A DNA stretch of 9,697 nt from Bacillota bacterium (GCA_016281165.1 JAEEIC010000162.1:1-9697); one strand, 5' to 3'. Counted from the stretch's first letter, positions 1 through 6,180 are shown. Notes: generated by a model not told the origin, from the letters alone. Made by a program: numbers and translations.

Positions 1-527
1 AAGAGAGCCGACTTCGCCAGATCCTTCTGGGCCGGGTATTTGCGGCGGTAGACGTCGATCACATAGCCGAGGCTCTGGAACATGTAAAAGGAGATGCCCA
101 GGGGAAGCACGAAGGACGCGCGTCCGAAGCTGGTGCCGAGCAGCGCGCCGGCGTTCTCCAGAAAGAAGTTGGAATACTTGATGACCGCCAGGATACCGAG
201 GTTCAAAAGGAGGCAACAGATCAGGATCCCGCGGGCTTTTTTGCCGACGCTCTCCTTGTATGCCTTGCGCTCCTCGCGGGAGAGCGCCGCCTTGTTCTCT
301 TTGATGTAAGCGTCCTGCGCGTCGTAGAGCCGCTGCATCCATACGCCGCTCCCCCATGTGCTGAGTATGGTCACGGCGATATAGACCAGGTATTTAGGCC
401 CCGCGAAGGCATAGAAGACCATGCTCCCGATCAGCAGCAGCTTCCACTGGAACTGCTTCGGCAGCAGGTAATACAGCGCGAGCAACAGGAGCAGAAAGCC
501 CCAGAAAGCAAATGAAACGAAAGACAA
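1..527 (-). CDS. MBOAT-family membrane O-acyltransferase (DltB/AlgI-like), N-terminal part
   Basis: The reading frame is open from a TTG at 527 to the left edge, giving 175 residues of a longer protein (family members are usually about 400-500 aa). It begins MSFVSFAFWGFLLLLLALYY and has hydrophobic segments at about residues 9-22, 29-58, 100-117 and 138-155, separated by a charged loop at 68-99. The stretch at 141-161 contains LPLGISFYMFQSLGY followed by VIDVYR, the signature of DltB/AlgI-type MBOAT proteins. Known members move an acyl or aminoacyl group to an extracytoplasmic polymer such as teichoic acid or alginate. The catalytic histidine lies beyond the window. TTG was chosen because no ATG is available: the frame has a TGA just upstream and AGGAGG lies 12 nt before the TTG, inside the end of the transglutaminase-like gene. 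It is the fourth gene of an operon with a DltA-like enzyme, so its donor is probably a carrier-bound amino acid or derivative. The family call is strong; the substrate is unknown. Confidence 0.9.
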   Translation of the reverse strand, partial: MSFVSFAFWGFLLLLLALYYLLPKQFQWKLLLIGSMVFYAFAGPKYLVYIAVTILSTWGSGVWMQRLYDAQDAYIKENKAALSREERKAYKESVGKKARGILICCLLLNLGILAVIKYSNFFLENAGALLGTSFGRASFVLPLGISFYMFQSLGYVIDVYRRKYPAQKDLAKSAL

Positions 528-534
528 GCTGTCT

Positions 535-1548
535 TTAATCCTCCTTCAGGTGATACGTTCCGTTTTTATAAGTCGCGGTCGCCAGCGGCTCGTCCGGCGT
601 CGTCGGGATCCCCTCGGTATCGTGCGTATAGTAATTCGGACGCATCTCGTCGGAGAACCATTTCAGCTGCGCGTCCGTTCCCAGGAAGCAGATGAAGGTC
701 TGCAGATAGATGGGCGCGGGGTCCATGTGATACCAGCTGCCGTTTACTTTGACCATCAGCCAGTAATGATAGCCTATGCCGGGGGAGCGCTGCATGAAGA
801 CGGTCTCAAAGCCGGCGCGCTTCAGGAGCACCTGGCAGGTCACGGTATCGGTGTAGCAGTCGCCCGACCTTCCATCAAGGCCTTTCAGGGCCTGGTCGAC
901 CTCGTCGTGCTCGACGTTGCCGCCGTACCAGGGCACATGCGTGCGCACCCAGGACCAGATGGCGAAGCATTTTTCCACATCGCTCATGTCATCGCTCAGT
1001 ATCTGCGCCAGCAGAGCGTCCGCCTTGTCATAGAGCCTCTGCGTATCGGCGTCGGTGATCTCTTTCTCCATGACGGTGACCGTGATCCTCACTTCCGAAG
1101 CATTGCCGGAGGCGTCCGCCGCGGTGTATATCACTTCATATTCGCCCGGCGCGTCGAGATCGACCGCGCTGTTGTCGACGGACAGCTTCGGAGCCGGATC
1201 GGTATCGTCAGTGACGGAGACGCCGGACTTGTACGAGATGCTCTCGCCCTTGAATACGGTGATGTCTTCCGCGCCGGTGATGACCGGAGCCTCGGTGTCC
1301 GCCGGTATCGCCGGGGGCTCATCTATCGTCTTGGGAGGCTCCGGAGTCCCCGCAGGTCTTTCGGCCGCTTCCGCCGCCTCTGCTGGAGCCTCCGCGGCTT
1401 CCTTTTCAGCCGTCTGTTCCCCTGCCCGTTTATGGTCCCATATCACGGATGCCGTGAGCATGAGCGCGAAGGTGAGCGCCGCCAAAAGGACGGACAGAAG
1501 GATGGACCGTGTTTTTTTACGCATGCCGCGTTTTCTGTTTTGTTCCAT
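535..1548 (-). CDS. Membrane-anchored Ig-like / transglutaminase-like protein
   Basis: This is a 337-residue predicted surface protein. Residues 1-16 are basic, followed by a hydrophobic helix at about 16-36 that acts as a signal anchor or signal peptide. A low-complexity Ala/Glu/Pro linker covers about 43-83. An Ig-like domain of the DUF5011 type covers about 84-160 (starts DTEAPVITG, ends with ASGNASEVRITVTV). A transglutaminase-like domain at about 185-280 shows the expected triad: Cys231 in SGDCYTD, His261 in GYHYWLM and Asp276 in YHMDPAP. Such domains act as cysteine peptidases or transamidases. The start is 3 nt after the stop of the decarboxylase gene; no clear Shine-Dalgarno is seen, so translation may be coupled. 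Met9 is an alternative start. Its place between a PLP enzyme and an MBOAT gene suggests work on the outer face of the membrane in the same envelope pathway, but its substrate (peptidoglycan peptide, protein or an amine acceptor) cannot be told from sequence. Confidence 0.85.
   Translation of the reverse strand: MEQNRKRGMRKKTRSILLSVLLAALTFALMLTASVIWDHKRAGEQTAEKEAAEAPAEAAEAAERPAGTPEPPKTIDEPPAIPADTEAPVITGAEDITVFKGESISYKSGVSVTDDTDPAPKLSVDNSAVDLDAPGEYEVIYTAADASGNASEVRITVTVMEKEITDADTQRLYDKADALLAQILSDDMSDVEKCFAIWSWVRTHVPWYGGNVEHDEVDQALKGLDGRSGDCYTDTVTCQVLLKRAGFETVFMQRSPGIGYHYWLMVKVNGSWYHMDPAPIYLQTFICFLGTDAQLKWFSDEMRPNYYTHDTEGIPTTPDEPLATATYKNGTYHLKED
536..541 (-). promoter_or_regulatory. RBS for the MBOAT gene, inside the preceding gene
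   Basis: On the minus strand a perfect AGGAGG overlaps the last codons and stop of the transglutaminase-like gene (coding Lys-Glu-Asp-stop). It stands 12 nt before the TTG at 527, a rather long spacing. It is the only good ribosome binding site in this junction and supports the non-ATG start and translational coupling. Confidence 0.6.
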
Positions 1549-1551
1549 TTG

Positions 1552-2751
1552 TCAGTATCGATGATCGGCGGAGAAAGGCGCGCCAAGCGGCGTATTCAGC
1601 CCGTCCGTCGGAGTGTTCTTTCTGGCCAGCCTCAGCGTCCCTCCGCTGCACAGGACGACGGCCGGCAGATCTCTGCTTAAGAAAAGAGACATGCCCTCGG
1701 TAACGCAGTAGGCCCCTGCCCTTTCAAAGACCAGCACGTCGCCGGCCGAAAGGCCCGCCAGGGGGATGCGTTTGACGAGTATATCGTTGACGGTGCACAG
1801 GGAACCGAAGATGGTCCATTCCTCTTCTTCGGCGCCGGGATGCGGCGTCAGAAGATGTATGTACGGGTGCTTCATGGCCATGAACTGGCCGTAATAAGCC
1901 AGCTGATGGATGCCTCCGTCGGTGATGGCGAACCTCTGGCCGTCAATGATCTTCTCATCGACCACGCGGGTCAGATACGATCCGCAGCCTGCCGCGATCC
2001 CGCGGCCCAGCTCCAGGATGATCCTCCCGGAAAAACTCATGGCATCCAGAGCTTCCGACAAAGCGAGAAGATGCGCTTCTTCATCAAAAGTTTCCCCCTG
2101 AAAATACGAGGCCGGCAGGCCGGGGCCGTATTCCAGTTCCTCCGCTTCGTAAGCGCAGCGCTCCTTGAGCTCCTTAAGATAGGCGTCGAGCTCCGCGAGC
2201 TCCTTCGCGAGGCGCTTAGCGGACGTCTTCTGCGTTCCCGAGTAGAACTGAAGGCCCGCGACGCTGAGCAGGGGCTGCGCGAGCGCGTCAGTCAGGACCG
2301 CTTCCGCGTCGGGCTTCGAGAGCCCGAACTGGCTGCCGCTGGTCAGCCGTATCAGCAGGCGCATGGGCTTTTTCGCGGCGAGCGCGAGACCTTTCAGCAG
2401 CCGGTACTGTGAGAGAGACTCCACCGTATACGTTTCGCTGCCGCCGCGGGAGAACTGCCCTTCCATCACGTCAGGCGCCTTGTATACGCCGGAGATGACG
2501 TACCGGCCCGGATCGCAGCCCAGGCGCTCGCAGATGGCGAGCTCGCCCGGAGAGCAGATCTCCAGGCGGTCGATCACCGGAGCGATCTCGCCGGCAAGAA
2601 ACGGGTTGGCCTTCACTGCGTAGCAGAGCAGGACGCCTTCCGGCAGATGCCCGCGCAGGAATGCGACGCGTTCTTTCAGCGCGTCGATATCGAAGACGTA
2701 ACAGGAGGTGCCGGCAAGGGCAGCGGCCCGCGCCAGGATCTGATCGTTCAT
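1552..2751 (-). CDS. Fold-III PLP-dependent decarboxylase, BtrK/exosortase-associated type
   Basis: A 399-residue protein with the alanine racemase-like TIM barrel plus C-terminal beta domain of DAP/ornithine decarboxylases. The PLP lysine is Lys47 in CYAVKANP. Phosphate-binding elements are seen at EYGPGLP (207-213) and ELGRGIAAG (247-255), and the C-terminal domain has TDGGIHQL (277-284), GSLCTVND (316-323) and ERAGAYCVTEG (343-353). Cys319 matches the cysteine that protonates the decarboxylated intermediate in this family, which favours decarboxylase over racemase. The LCT motif and the FLSRDLPAVVL segment resemble the BtrK/PvsE/exosortase group rather than true DAP decarboxylases, which have a CES motif. 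The usual HxGSQ is changed to FYSGTQ (169-174). It overlaps the adenylase gene by ATGA, with AAGGAG 9 nt upstream. BtrK acts on a carrier-bound amino acid, so a similar role here is conceivable but is inference. The product is probably not lysine. Confidence 0.85.
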   Translation of the reverse strand: MNDQILARAAALAGTSCYVFDIDALKERVAFLRGHLPEGVLLCYAVKANPFLAGEIAPVIDRLEICSPGELAICERLGCDPGRYVISGVYKAPDVMEGQFSRGGSETYTVESLSQYRLLKGLALAAKKPMRLLIRLTSGSQFGLSKPDAEAVLTDALAQPLLSVAGLQFYSGTQKTSAKRLAKELAELDAYLKELKERCAYEAEELEYGPGLPASYFQGETFDEEAHLLALSEALDAMSFSGRIILELGRGIAAGCGSYLTRVVDEKIIDGQRFAITDGGIHQLAYYGQFMAMKHPYIHLLTPHPGAEEEEWTIFGSLCTVNDILVKRIPLAGLSAGDVLVFERAGAYCVTEGMSLFLSRDLPAVVLCSGGTLRLARKNTPTDGLNTPLGAPFSADHRY

Positions 2752-4268
2752 CTGCGTTTTCTCCTTCTCTGCAATAACGCCCCGCGGTCGATCTTGCCGT
2801 TTTTCGTGAGCGGGAATTCGTCGACACGGTCCAGGACGCCAGGGATCATAAAGGCCGGGAGGAACACGCCGAGCGCTTTCTGAAGCTCCGCTTTGTCGAT
2901 GGTCCCCTGATAAAAACCGTAGAGCTTCTGCTTCTCTCCGTCGAAGACGCAGCAGCAGCGCTCCACTCCCTCGACGCCGGCGATGCCGTGCTCGACCTCC
3001 TGCAGCTCGATGCGGTGGCCCATGTATTTGATCTGATGGTCCCTGCGCCCGCAGAATAAGAGCTCTCCGGCCTCGTCATACTTTCCGAGATCGCCGGTGC
3101 GGTATATCAGCTCCGGGTAGCGCGTGTTGCAGGGATTCTGCACGAAGGCCGCCGCGGTCTGTTCCGGCGCGCAGAGATACCCGAGCGCGAGCGCGGAGCC
3201 GCGCACGCAGATCTCGCCTTCGGTCCCCGGCTCGGTGATGCGTTTGTTATCCTGATCCAAAAGCAATATCTGCTCGTTGGGAAAGCTCCTGCCGATAGGA
3301 ACGCCTTCCTCATAGCCCCGCTCGGGCGAAAGGATGTGATAGGTGCAGTTGCAGGTGATCTCGGTCGGCCCGTAAAGGTTGACGAACATGGCATCAGGCA
3401 GATGGCTGCGCCACGAATCCAGGTGCTTGAGAGGCATGACCTCTCCGCTGAAGAGGATCTTCCTCACCGTCTTTGGCGTCTTGTAATCCAGGCCGTGCAG
3501 GGTGCTGATCAGGCAGAGAGCGGAGACTGCCCATACCATGACCGTCACCTCCTGCTCGCAGAGCCAGTCCAGGAGCTGCGCCGGGCGCGAGAACAGCGCC
3601 TTCGGCGTGATGACGAGAGTGGCGCCTATCTTCATCGCGGTATATATGTCTTTGACCGACACGTCGAAATCGAAAGGCGCCTGGTTGGCGAAGCGGTCGT
3701 CCCTTGAAAAAGCGAATACTTCGCTGAAATGCTCGATGAAATCGATGACCGAGCGGTGTGAGACCACCACGCCCTTGGGCACCCCGGTGGAGCCCGAGGT
3801 GAAGTTGGCGTAGAGCGGATCTGTATCGAGCGCGTTCGCGCGCACAGAGGCCAGGAGCCCGGAGTCGACCGGGGCCTTCCGAAGATCTTCTATAAGCAGG
3901 ACCTGCTCCGGAGCGAACAGCCGCAGGGCGAGCGAGGCGTGCGCTTCATCCGTTATCACATAGGGAGCCTGAAGCAGCGACTGTATCTGTGAGAGCCGGG
4001 CGGGGGGAAGATCCGGGTTCAGCAGGACATAGAAGCCTCCCGCGGACGCGATACCGAAGAACGAGCAAAGAGCAGGGATCCCTTTGTCCATACAGACGGC
4101 TATCGGGGATCCCTGCTCTATTCGCCGCGCAAGGTCTGAGGCAACGCTCTGATACGCGGAGACCAGCTCCGCATAGGTCACAGCGCCGCTCTGATCTATG
4201 ACCGCGGTCTTGCGCGGATCCTCCTTTGCCCATCTCTCCATATATTCCCATACATGAAAGATATTCAT
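2748..4268 (-). CDS. DltA-like stand-alone amino-acid adenylating enzyme
   Basis: A 506-residue ANL-superfamily enzyme, the same size as D-alanine:carrier protein ligase DltA, predicted to activate an amino acid with ATP and load it onto a carrier protein. Adenylation motifs are all present: the P-loop TSGSTGVPKG (157-166), FDFDVSVKD (199-207) with Asp202 for the amino group, FSGEVMP (273-279), NLYGPTEIT (297-305), YRTGDL (389-394), GRRDHQIKYMGHRIEL (407-422) and NGKIDR with catalytic Lys492. There is no fused carrier or condensation domain. Pocket positions matching the gramicidin synthetase code read Asp202, Val203, Lys206, Ser249, Leu272, Ser274, Leu298, Cys306, Asn307, Lys492. DltA has Met and Cys at the third and sixth of these positions, so D-alanine is doubtful. 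The start at 4268 was preferred over the ATG at 4280 because GGAG lies 6 nt before it. It is the first gene of the operon. Function class is sure; substrate is open. Confidence 0.9.
   Translation of the reverse strand: MNIFHVWEYMERWAKEDPRKTAVIDQSGAVTYAELVSAYQSVASDLARRIEQGSPIAVCMDKGIPALCSFFGIASAGGFYVLLNPDLPPARLSQIQSLLQAPYVITDEAHASLALRLFAPEQVLLIEDLRKAPVDSGLLASVRANALDTDPLYANFTSGSTGVPKGVVVSHRSVIDFIEHFSEVFAFSRDDRFANQAPFDFDVSVKDIYTAMKIGATLVITPKALFSRPAQLLDWLCEQEVTVMVWAVSALCLISTLHGLDYKTPKTVRKILFSGEVMPLKHLDSWRSHLPDAMFVNLYGPTEITCNCTYHILSPERGYEEGVPIGRSFPNEQILLLDQDNKRITEPGTEGEICVRGSALALGYLCAPEQTAAAFVQNPCNTRYPELIYRTGDLGKYDEAGELLFCGRRDHQIKYMGHRIELQEVEHGIAGVEGVERCCCVFDGEKQKLYGFYQGTIDKAELQKALGVFLPAFMIPGVLDRVDEFPLTKNGKIDRGALLQRRRKRR
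2761..2766 (-). promoter_or_regulatory. RBS for the PLP decarboxylase gene
   Basis: AAGGAG on the minus strand lies 9 nt before the ATG at 2751, inside the end of the adenylase gene. With the ATGA overlap it points to coupled translation of the two enzymes. Confidence 0.6.
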
Positions 4269-4274
4269 GGCAGT

Positions 4275-4278
4275 CTCC
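4275..4278 (-). promoter_or_regulatory. RBS deciding the start of the adenylase gene
   Basis: GGAG on the minus strand with 6 nt spacing to the ATG at 4268. The ATG four codons upstream (4280) has no Shine-Dalgarno-like sequence before it, so 4268 is the better start. Confidence 0.65.
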
Positions 4279-4280
4279 AT

Positions 4281-4500
4281 TGTTTGAAACCGTGTTATTT
4301 ACCGAGCCCCGCGTCCTTATTTCGCCGCCGCGAAGGACCGCGGGATCATAGGCGTCTTACAGCCTGTGCCGCCTCGGTATTATTAAAGTGTATTCTAAAA
4401 GCGTGCCCCGTGTCAAGGACGCGTTTTATCCGGCAATCAGCGGCCGCTTCAAAGCGATCAGGAGCCGCAAAGGGCTGAATAACATGTGTCCGATGGAGAG
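4281..4500. other. Intergenic region between tRNA terminator and operon start
   Basis: Holds the operon promoter (4387-4416) and a leader of about 110 nt. The rest (4417-4500) shows no convincing coding frame, RNA gene or repeat. Short open frames here overlap the tRNA genes or have no RBS. Confidence 0.6.
4387..4416 (-). promoter_or_regulatory. Probable sigma-70-type promoter of the adenylase-MBOAT operon
   Basis: On the minus strand a perfect -35 TTGACA (4416-4411) is followed after 18 nt by TACACT (4392-4387), a 4-of-6 match to the -10 box in an AT-rich stretch. Transcription would start near 4380, giving a leader of about 110 nt before the first start codon. The leader can form a short CCGCG/CGCGG hairpin near 4321-4345, but no known riboswitch or T-box is recognised. 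The promoter lies just downstream of the tRNA terminator, so the operon is probably transcribed independently of the tRNA genes. Confidence 0.55.
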
Positions 4501-4536
4501 AAAAAAACAAGGCTCCGCGATCGAAGCCTTGTTTTT
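4501..4536 (-). terminator. Intrinsic terminator of the tRNA operon
   Basis: AAAAACAAGGCT (4503-4514) pairs with AGCCTTGTTTTT (4525-4536) across a 10-nt loop. On the minus strand the stem is followed by a T run (complement of the A run from 4501). It begins directly at the CCA end of tRNA-Phe and should end the three-gene tRNA transcript. The symmetric A/T tracts could also stop plus-strand transcription. Confidence 0.85.
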
Positions 4537-4611
4537 GGTGCCCAGAACCGGAATTGAACCAGTGACACGGGGATTTTCAGTCCCCTGCTCTACCAACTGA
4601 GCTATCTGGGC
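4536..4611 (-). tRNA. tRNA-Phe (GAA)
   Basis: A 76-nt cloverleaf. The acceptor stem GCCCAGA pairs with TCTGGGC, followed by discriminator A and an encoded CCA. The D arm has AGCTCAGTTGGTAGAGC. The anticodon stem GGGGA/TCCCC encloses loop CTGAAAA with anticodon GAA. The T arm contains GGTTCAATTCC. It is the last of three tRNA genes in one unit. Confidence 0.95.
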
Positions 4612-4623
4612 ATGTATAAAATG

Positions 4624-4700
4624 TGGTGGGCCTTCAGGGACTTGAACCCGGGACCTGCCGGTTATGAGCCGGATGCTCTGACCAACTGAGCTAAAGGCCC
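4624..4700 (-). tRNA. tRNA-Met (CAT), probably elongator
   Basis: A 77-nt cloverleaf with acceptor GGGCCTT pairing AAGGCCC, discriminator A and an encoded CCA. The D arm is AGCTCAGTTGGTCAGAGC, the anticodon loop CTCATAA (anticodon CAT) lies within CCGG/CCGG pairs, and the T arm contains GGTTCAAGTCC. The paired first base argues against an initiator tRNA. A CAT anticodon could also be a lysidine-modified Ile tRNA; the overall sequence fits elongator Met better. Confidence 0.9.
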
Positions 4701-4711
4701 ACATTTATTTC

Positions 4712-4788
4712 TGGTCGGGGTGCAGGGATTTGAACCCTGGGCCTCCTGCTCCCAAAGCAGGCGCGCTACCAAACTGCGCCACACCCCG
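4712..4788 (-). tRNA. tRNA-Pro (TGG)
   Basis: A 77-nt cloverleaf with acceptor CGGGGTG pairing CACCCCG, discriminator A and an encoded CCA. The anticodon stem CCTGC/GCAGG encloses loop TTTGGGA with anticodon TGG, and the T arm contains GGTTCAAATCC. It is the first gene of the three-tRNA unit, about 27 nt after the likely transcription start. Confidence 0.95.
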
Positions 4789-4821
4789 AAAGTGCAGCTC
4801 GTGAGGCAACACAACGGCAGT

Positions 4822-4850
4822 ATATTAGCACGTGAACAGTCTGTTGTCAA
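4822..4850 (-). promoter_or_regulatory. Strong promoter of the tRNA Pro-Met-Phe unit
   Basis: On the minus strand TTGACA (4850-4845), a 17-nt spacer, then TAATAT (4827-4822). This is near consensus with ideal spacing, as expected for a stable-RNA promoter, and it points directly at tRNA-Pro. Confidence 0.85.
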
Positions 4851-4886
4851 CACAAAACCGCTCTAAATTTTGTCACTAATTTTATC

Positions 4887-4915
4887 ATTACATCCCGCGT
4901 TTTTTATATTATACT
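4887..4915 (+). promoter_or_regulatory. Probable promoter of the M42 peptidase gene
   Basis: ATTACA (4887-4892), a 17-nt spacer and TATACT (4910-4915) lie in a markedly AT-rich stretch (about 4861-4915) between the divergent tRNA unit and the peptidase gene. Transcription would start near 4922, which places the upstream ATG at 4917 outside the transcript. Confidence 0.5.
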
Positions 4916-4955
4916 TATGAGAAACAGGCTTTCGCAAGTTTTTTCGGTCTTTTTC

Positions 4956-4961
4956 AGGAGG
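4956..4961 (+). promoter_or_regulatory. RBS deciding the start of the M42 peptidase
   Basis: AGGAGG with 6 nt to the ATG at 4968. This is why the start is placed 17 codons inside the longer open frame that begins at 4917. Confidence 0.8.
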
Positions 4962-4967
4962 AAATCA

Positions 4968-6041
4968 ATGAGACAGCTCTTGACTGAGCTCACCGCCATC
5001 CCCGGCGGTCTCGCTCACGAATATCCCGTCATGTGCTACATCAGGGACAGGCTCAAAGGCAAGGTCGATACCATGATGATCGACGGTATCGGCAACCTCA
5101 TCGTATCCAGGAAAGGCGCGCTCGAAGGGCCCGAGGTGCTGCTGGCGGCCCACGCCGACGAGGTCGGCTTCATAGTCTCGCGCATAGAGCCGCAGGGTTT
5201 CATACGTTTTGAGCTCAGGGGCGGGCAGGACAGCCGCACCCTTCCCTTCATGCCCGTGGTGATATCCACCGACAAGGGCCCCGTAAAGGGCGTCATAGGC
5301 TATATCTCGGCCCACATGAGGCGCTTCGACAACGCCGAGAAGGTCACCGATTACAGAGACCTTTACATCGACATAGGAGCCGACAGCGCCGAGCAGGCCA
5401 AAGAGATGGGAGTCGCCCTGGGCGACGCCATCACCTGGGACACTCCCCTCACCCAGTTGGGCAAGGACAAATGGCTGGGCCACGCCTTCGACGACAGGGC
5501 TGGCTGCGCCATACTCATAAAGATGTACGAGACCCTCGACTTCTCGAAGGTCCACGGGACCGTCTGGTCCGTCTTCTCGGTACGCGAAGAAGGAGGCCTG
5601 CTGGGAGCGGGAGTCGCGGCCAGGAGCCTGGCGAGGGACCACGCCTTCGACGTCGCGGTCGCCGTCGACACCACCCCGGCCAGAGACACCCTTGAGCCCC
5701 GCCTGAACGATCACGGCGTCGAGCTGGGCAAGGGCCCCACCGTCAAGATACTGGACAACAGCTATCAGGCGACCCCCTCGGTATTCAAGAAGATACAGAA
5801 AGTCGCCGCCGAGAACGGCATCCCCTGCCAGGACGAGATCTACATGGGCATAGGCACCGACGCCGGCGCCATCTACATCTCAGGCTGCGGCGTCCCCACC
5901 TCGGGCATCTCCATCCCCTCCAGATACTGCCACTCCGCCAGGGAGATAGTCCACGAAAGAGACATGGAGCAGAGCCTCGAGCTCCTCAACGCCTTCCTGC
6001 TGAGCCTTGAGGACAAGGACGAGTTCAGACACAAGCTCTAA
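4968..6041 (+). CDS. M42-family metallo-aminopeptidase (FrvX/glutamyl aminopeptidase-like)
   Basis: A complete 357-residue protein of the size usual for M42 peptidases, which form cytosolic tetrahedral dodecamers and trim peptides from the N-terminus using two metal ions. All expected ligands are visible: His62 and Asp64 in AAHADEVG, Asp176 in HAFDDRAG, the catalytic Glu207 and ligand Glu208 in SVREEGG, Asp234 in VAVDTTPARD and His322 in RYCHSARE. The GIGTDAGAI motif (295-302) and PTSGISIPSRY (310-320) are also typical. The start at 4968 is set by AGGAGG at 6 nt and by the position of the -10 box. No signal peptide is present. The gene stands alone, divergent from a tRNA unit, with its own promoter and terminator. 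Codon third positions are strongly C- and G-ending, with frequent AGG/AGA for Arg and ATA for Ile, which differs in style from the left operon. Some homologues are annotated as endoglucanases; that name is historical. Confidence 0.93.
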   Translation: MRQLLTELTAIPGGLAHEYPVMCYIRDRLKGKVDTMMIDGIGNLIVSRKGALEGPEVLLAAHADEVGFIVSRIEPQGFIRFELRGGQDSRTLPFMPVVISTDKGPVKGVIGYISAHMRRFDNAEKVTDYRDLYIDIGADSAEQAKEMGVALGDAITWDTPLTQLGKDKWLGHAFDDRAGCAILIKMYETLDFSKVHGTVWSVFSVREEGGLLGAGVAARSLARDHAFDVAVAVDTTPARDTLEPRLNDHGVELGKGPTVKILDNSYQATPSVFKKIQKVAAENGIPCQDEIYMGIGTDAGAIYISGCGVPTSGISIPSRYCHSAREIVHERDMEQSLELLNAFLLSLEDKDEFRHKL

Positions 6042-6086
6042 GATAAAAGCCCTTGCGGGCACATCGCAGAGCCTAAGGAACACGCG

Positions 6087-6118
6087 AAAGCTCCCGGATA
6101 CATCTCCGGGAGCTTTTT
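6087..6118 (+). terminator. Intrinsic terminator of the M42 peptidase gene
   Basis: AAAGCTCCCGG (6087-6097) pairs with CCGGGAGCTTT (6106-6116) across an 8-nt loop and is followed by further Ts. It lies 45 nt after the peptidase stop. On the other strand the T tract is short, so it is a weaker stop for the convergent flavoprotein gene. Confidence 0.85.
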
Positions 6119-6180
6119 CACGCCTGATATCCGCTTTCAGCGGCGCTTCAAAACGGCCCGCGGCTTTTGGAGCCCCGGTC

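Noticed and set aside
550..1680. A 376-codon plus-strand open frame over the transglutaminase-like gene
   Set aside because: Arg-rich, low-complexity translation typical of a shadow frame; the minus strand has a clear domain structure and catalytic triad here.
2748..4268. Calling the adenylase dltA
   Set aside because: Family likeness is clear, but pocket residues differ from D-alanine ligases and the operon lacks visible dltC and dltD, so the symbol would claim a substrate not shown.
4269..4280. Upstream ATG at 4280 as start of the adenylase gene
   Set aside because: No Shine-Dalgarno before it; the ATG at 4268 has GGAG at 6 nt and matches the usual family length.
4426..4853. Short minus-strand open frames across the tRNA genes
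   Set aside because: They translate tRNA sequence (for example the frequent spurious QIAQLVEQ-type peptides seen across tRNA genes) and are not proteins.
4965..5714. A 249-codon minus-strand open frame inside the M42 gene
   Set aside because: Shadow of a well-supported peptidase gene; no motif, and the plus strand has all metal ligands.
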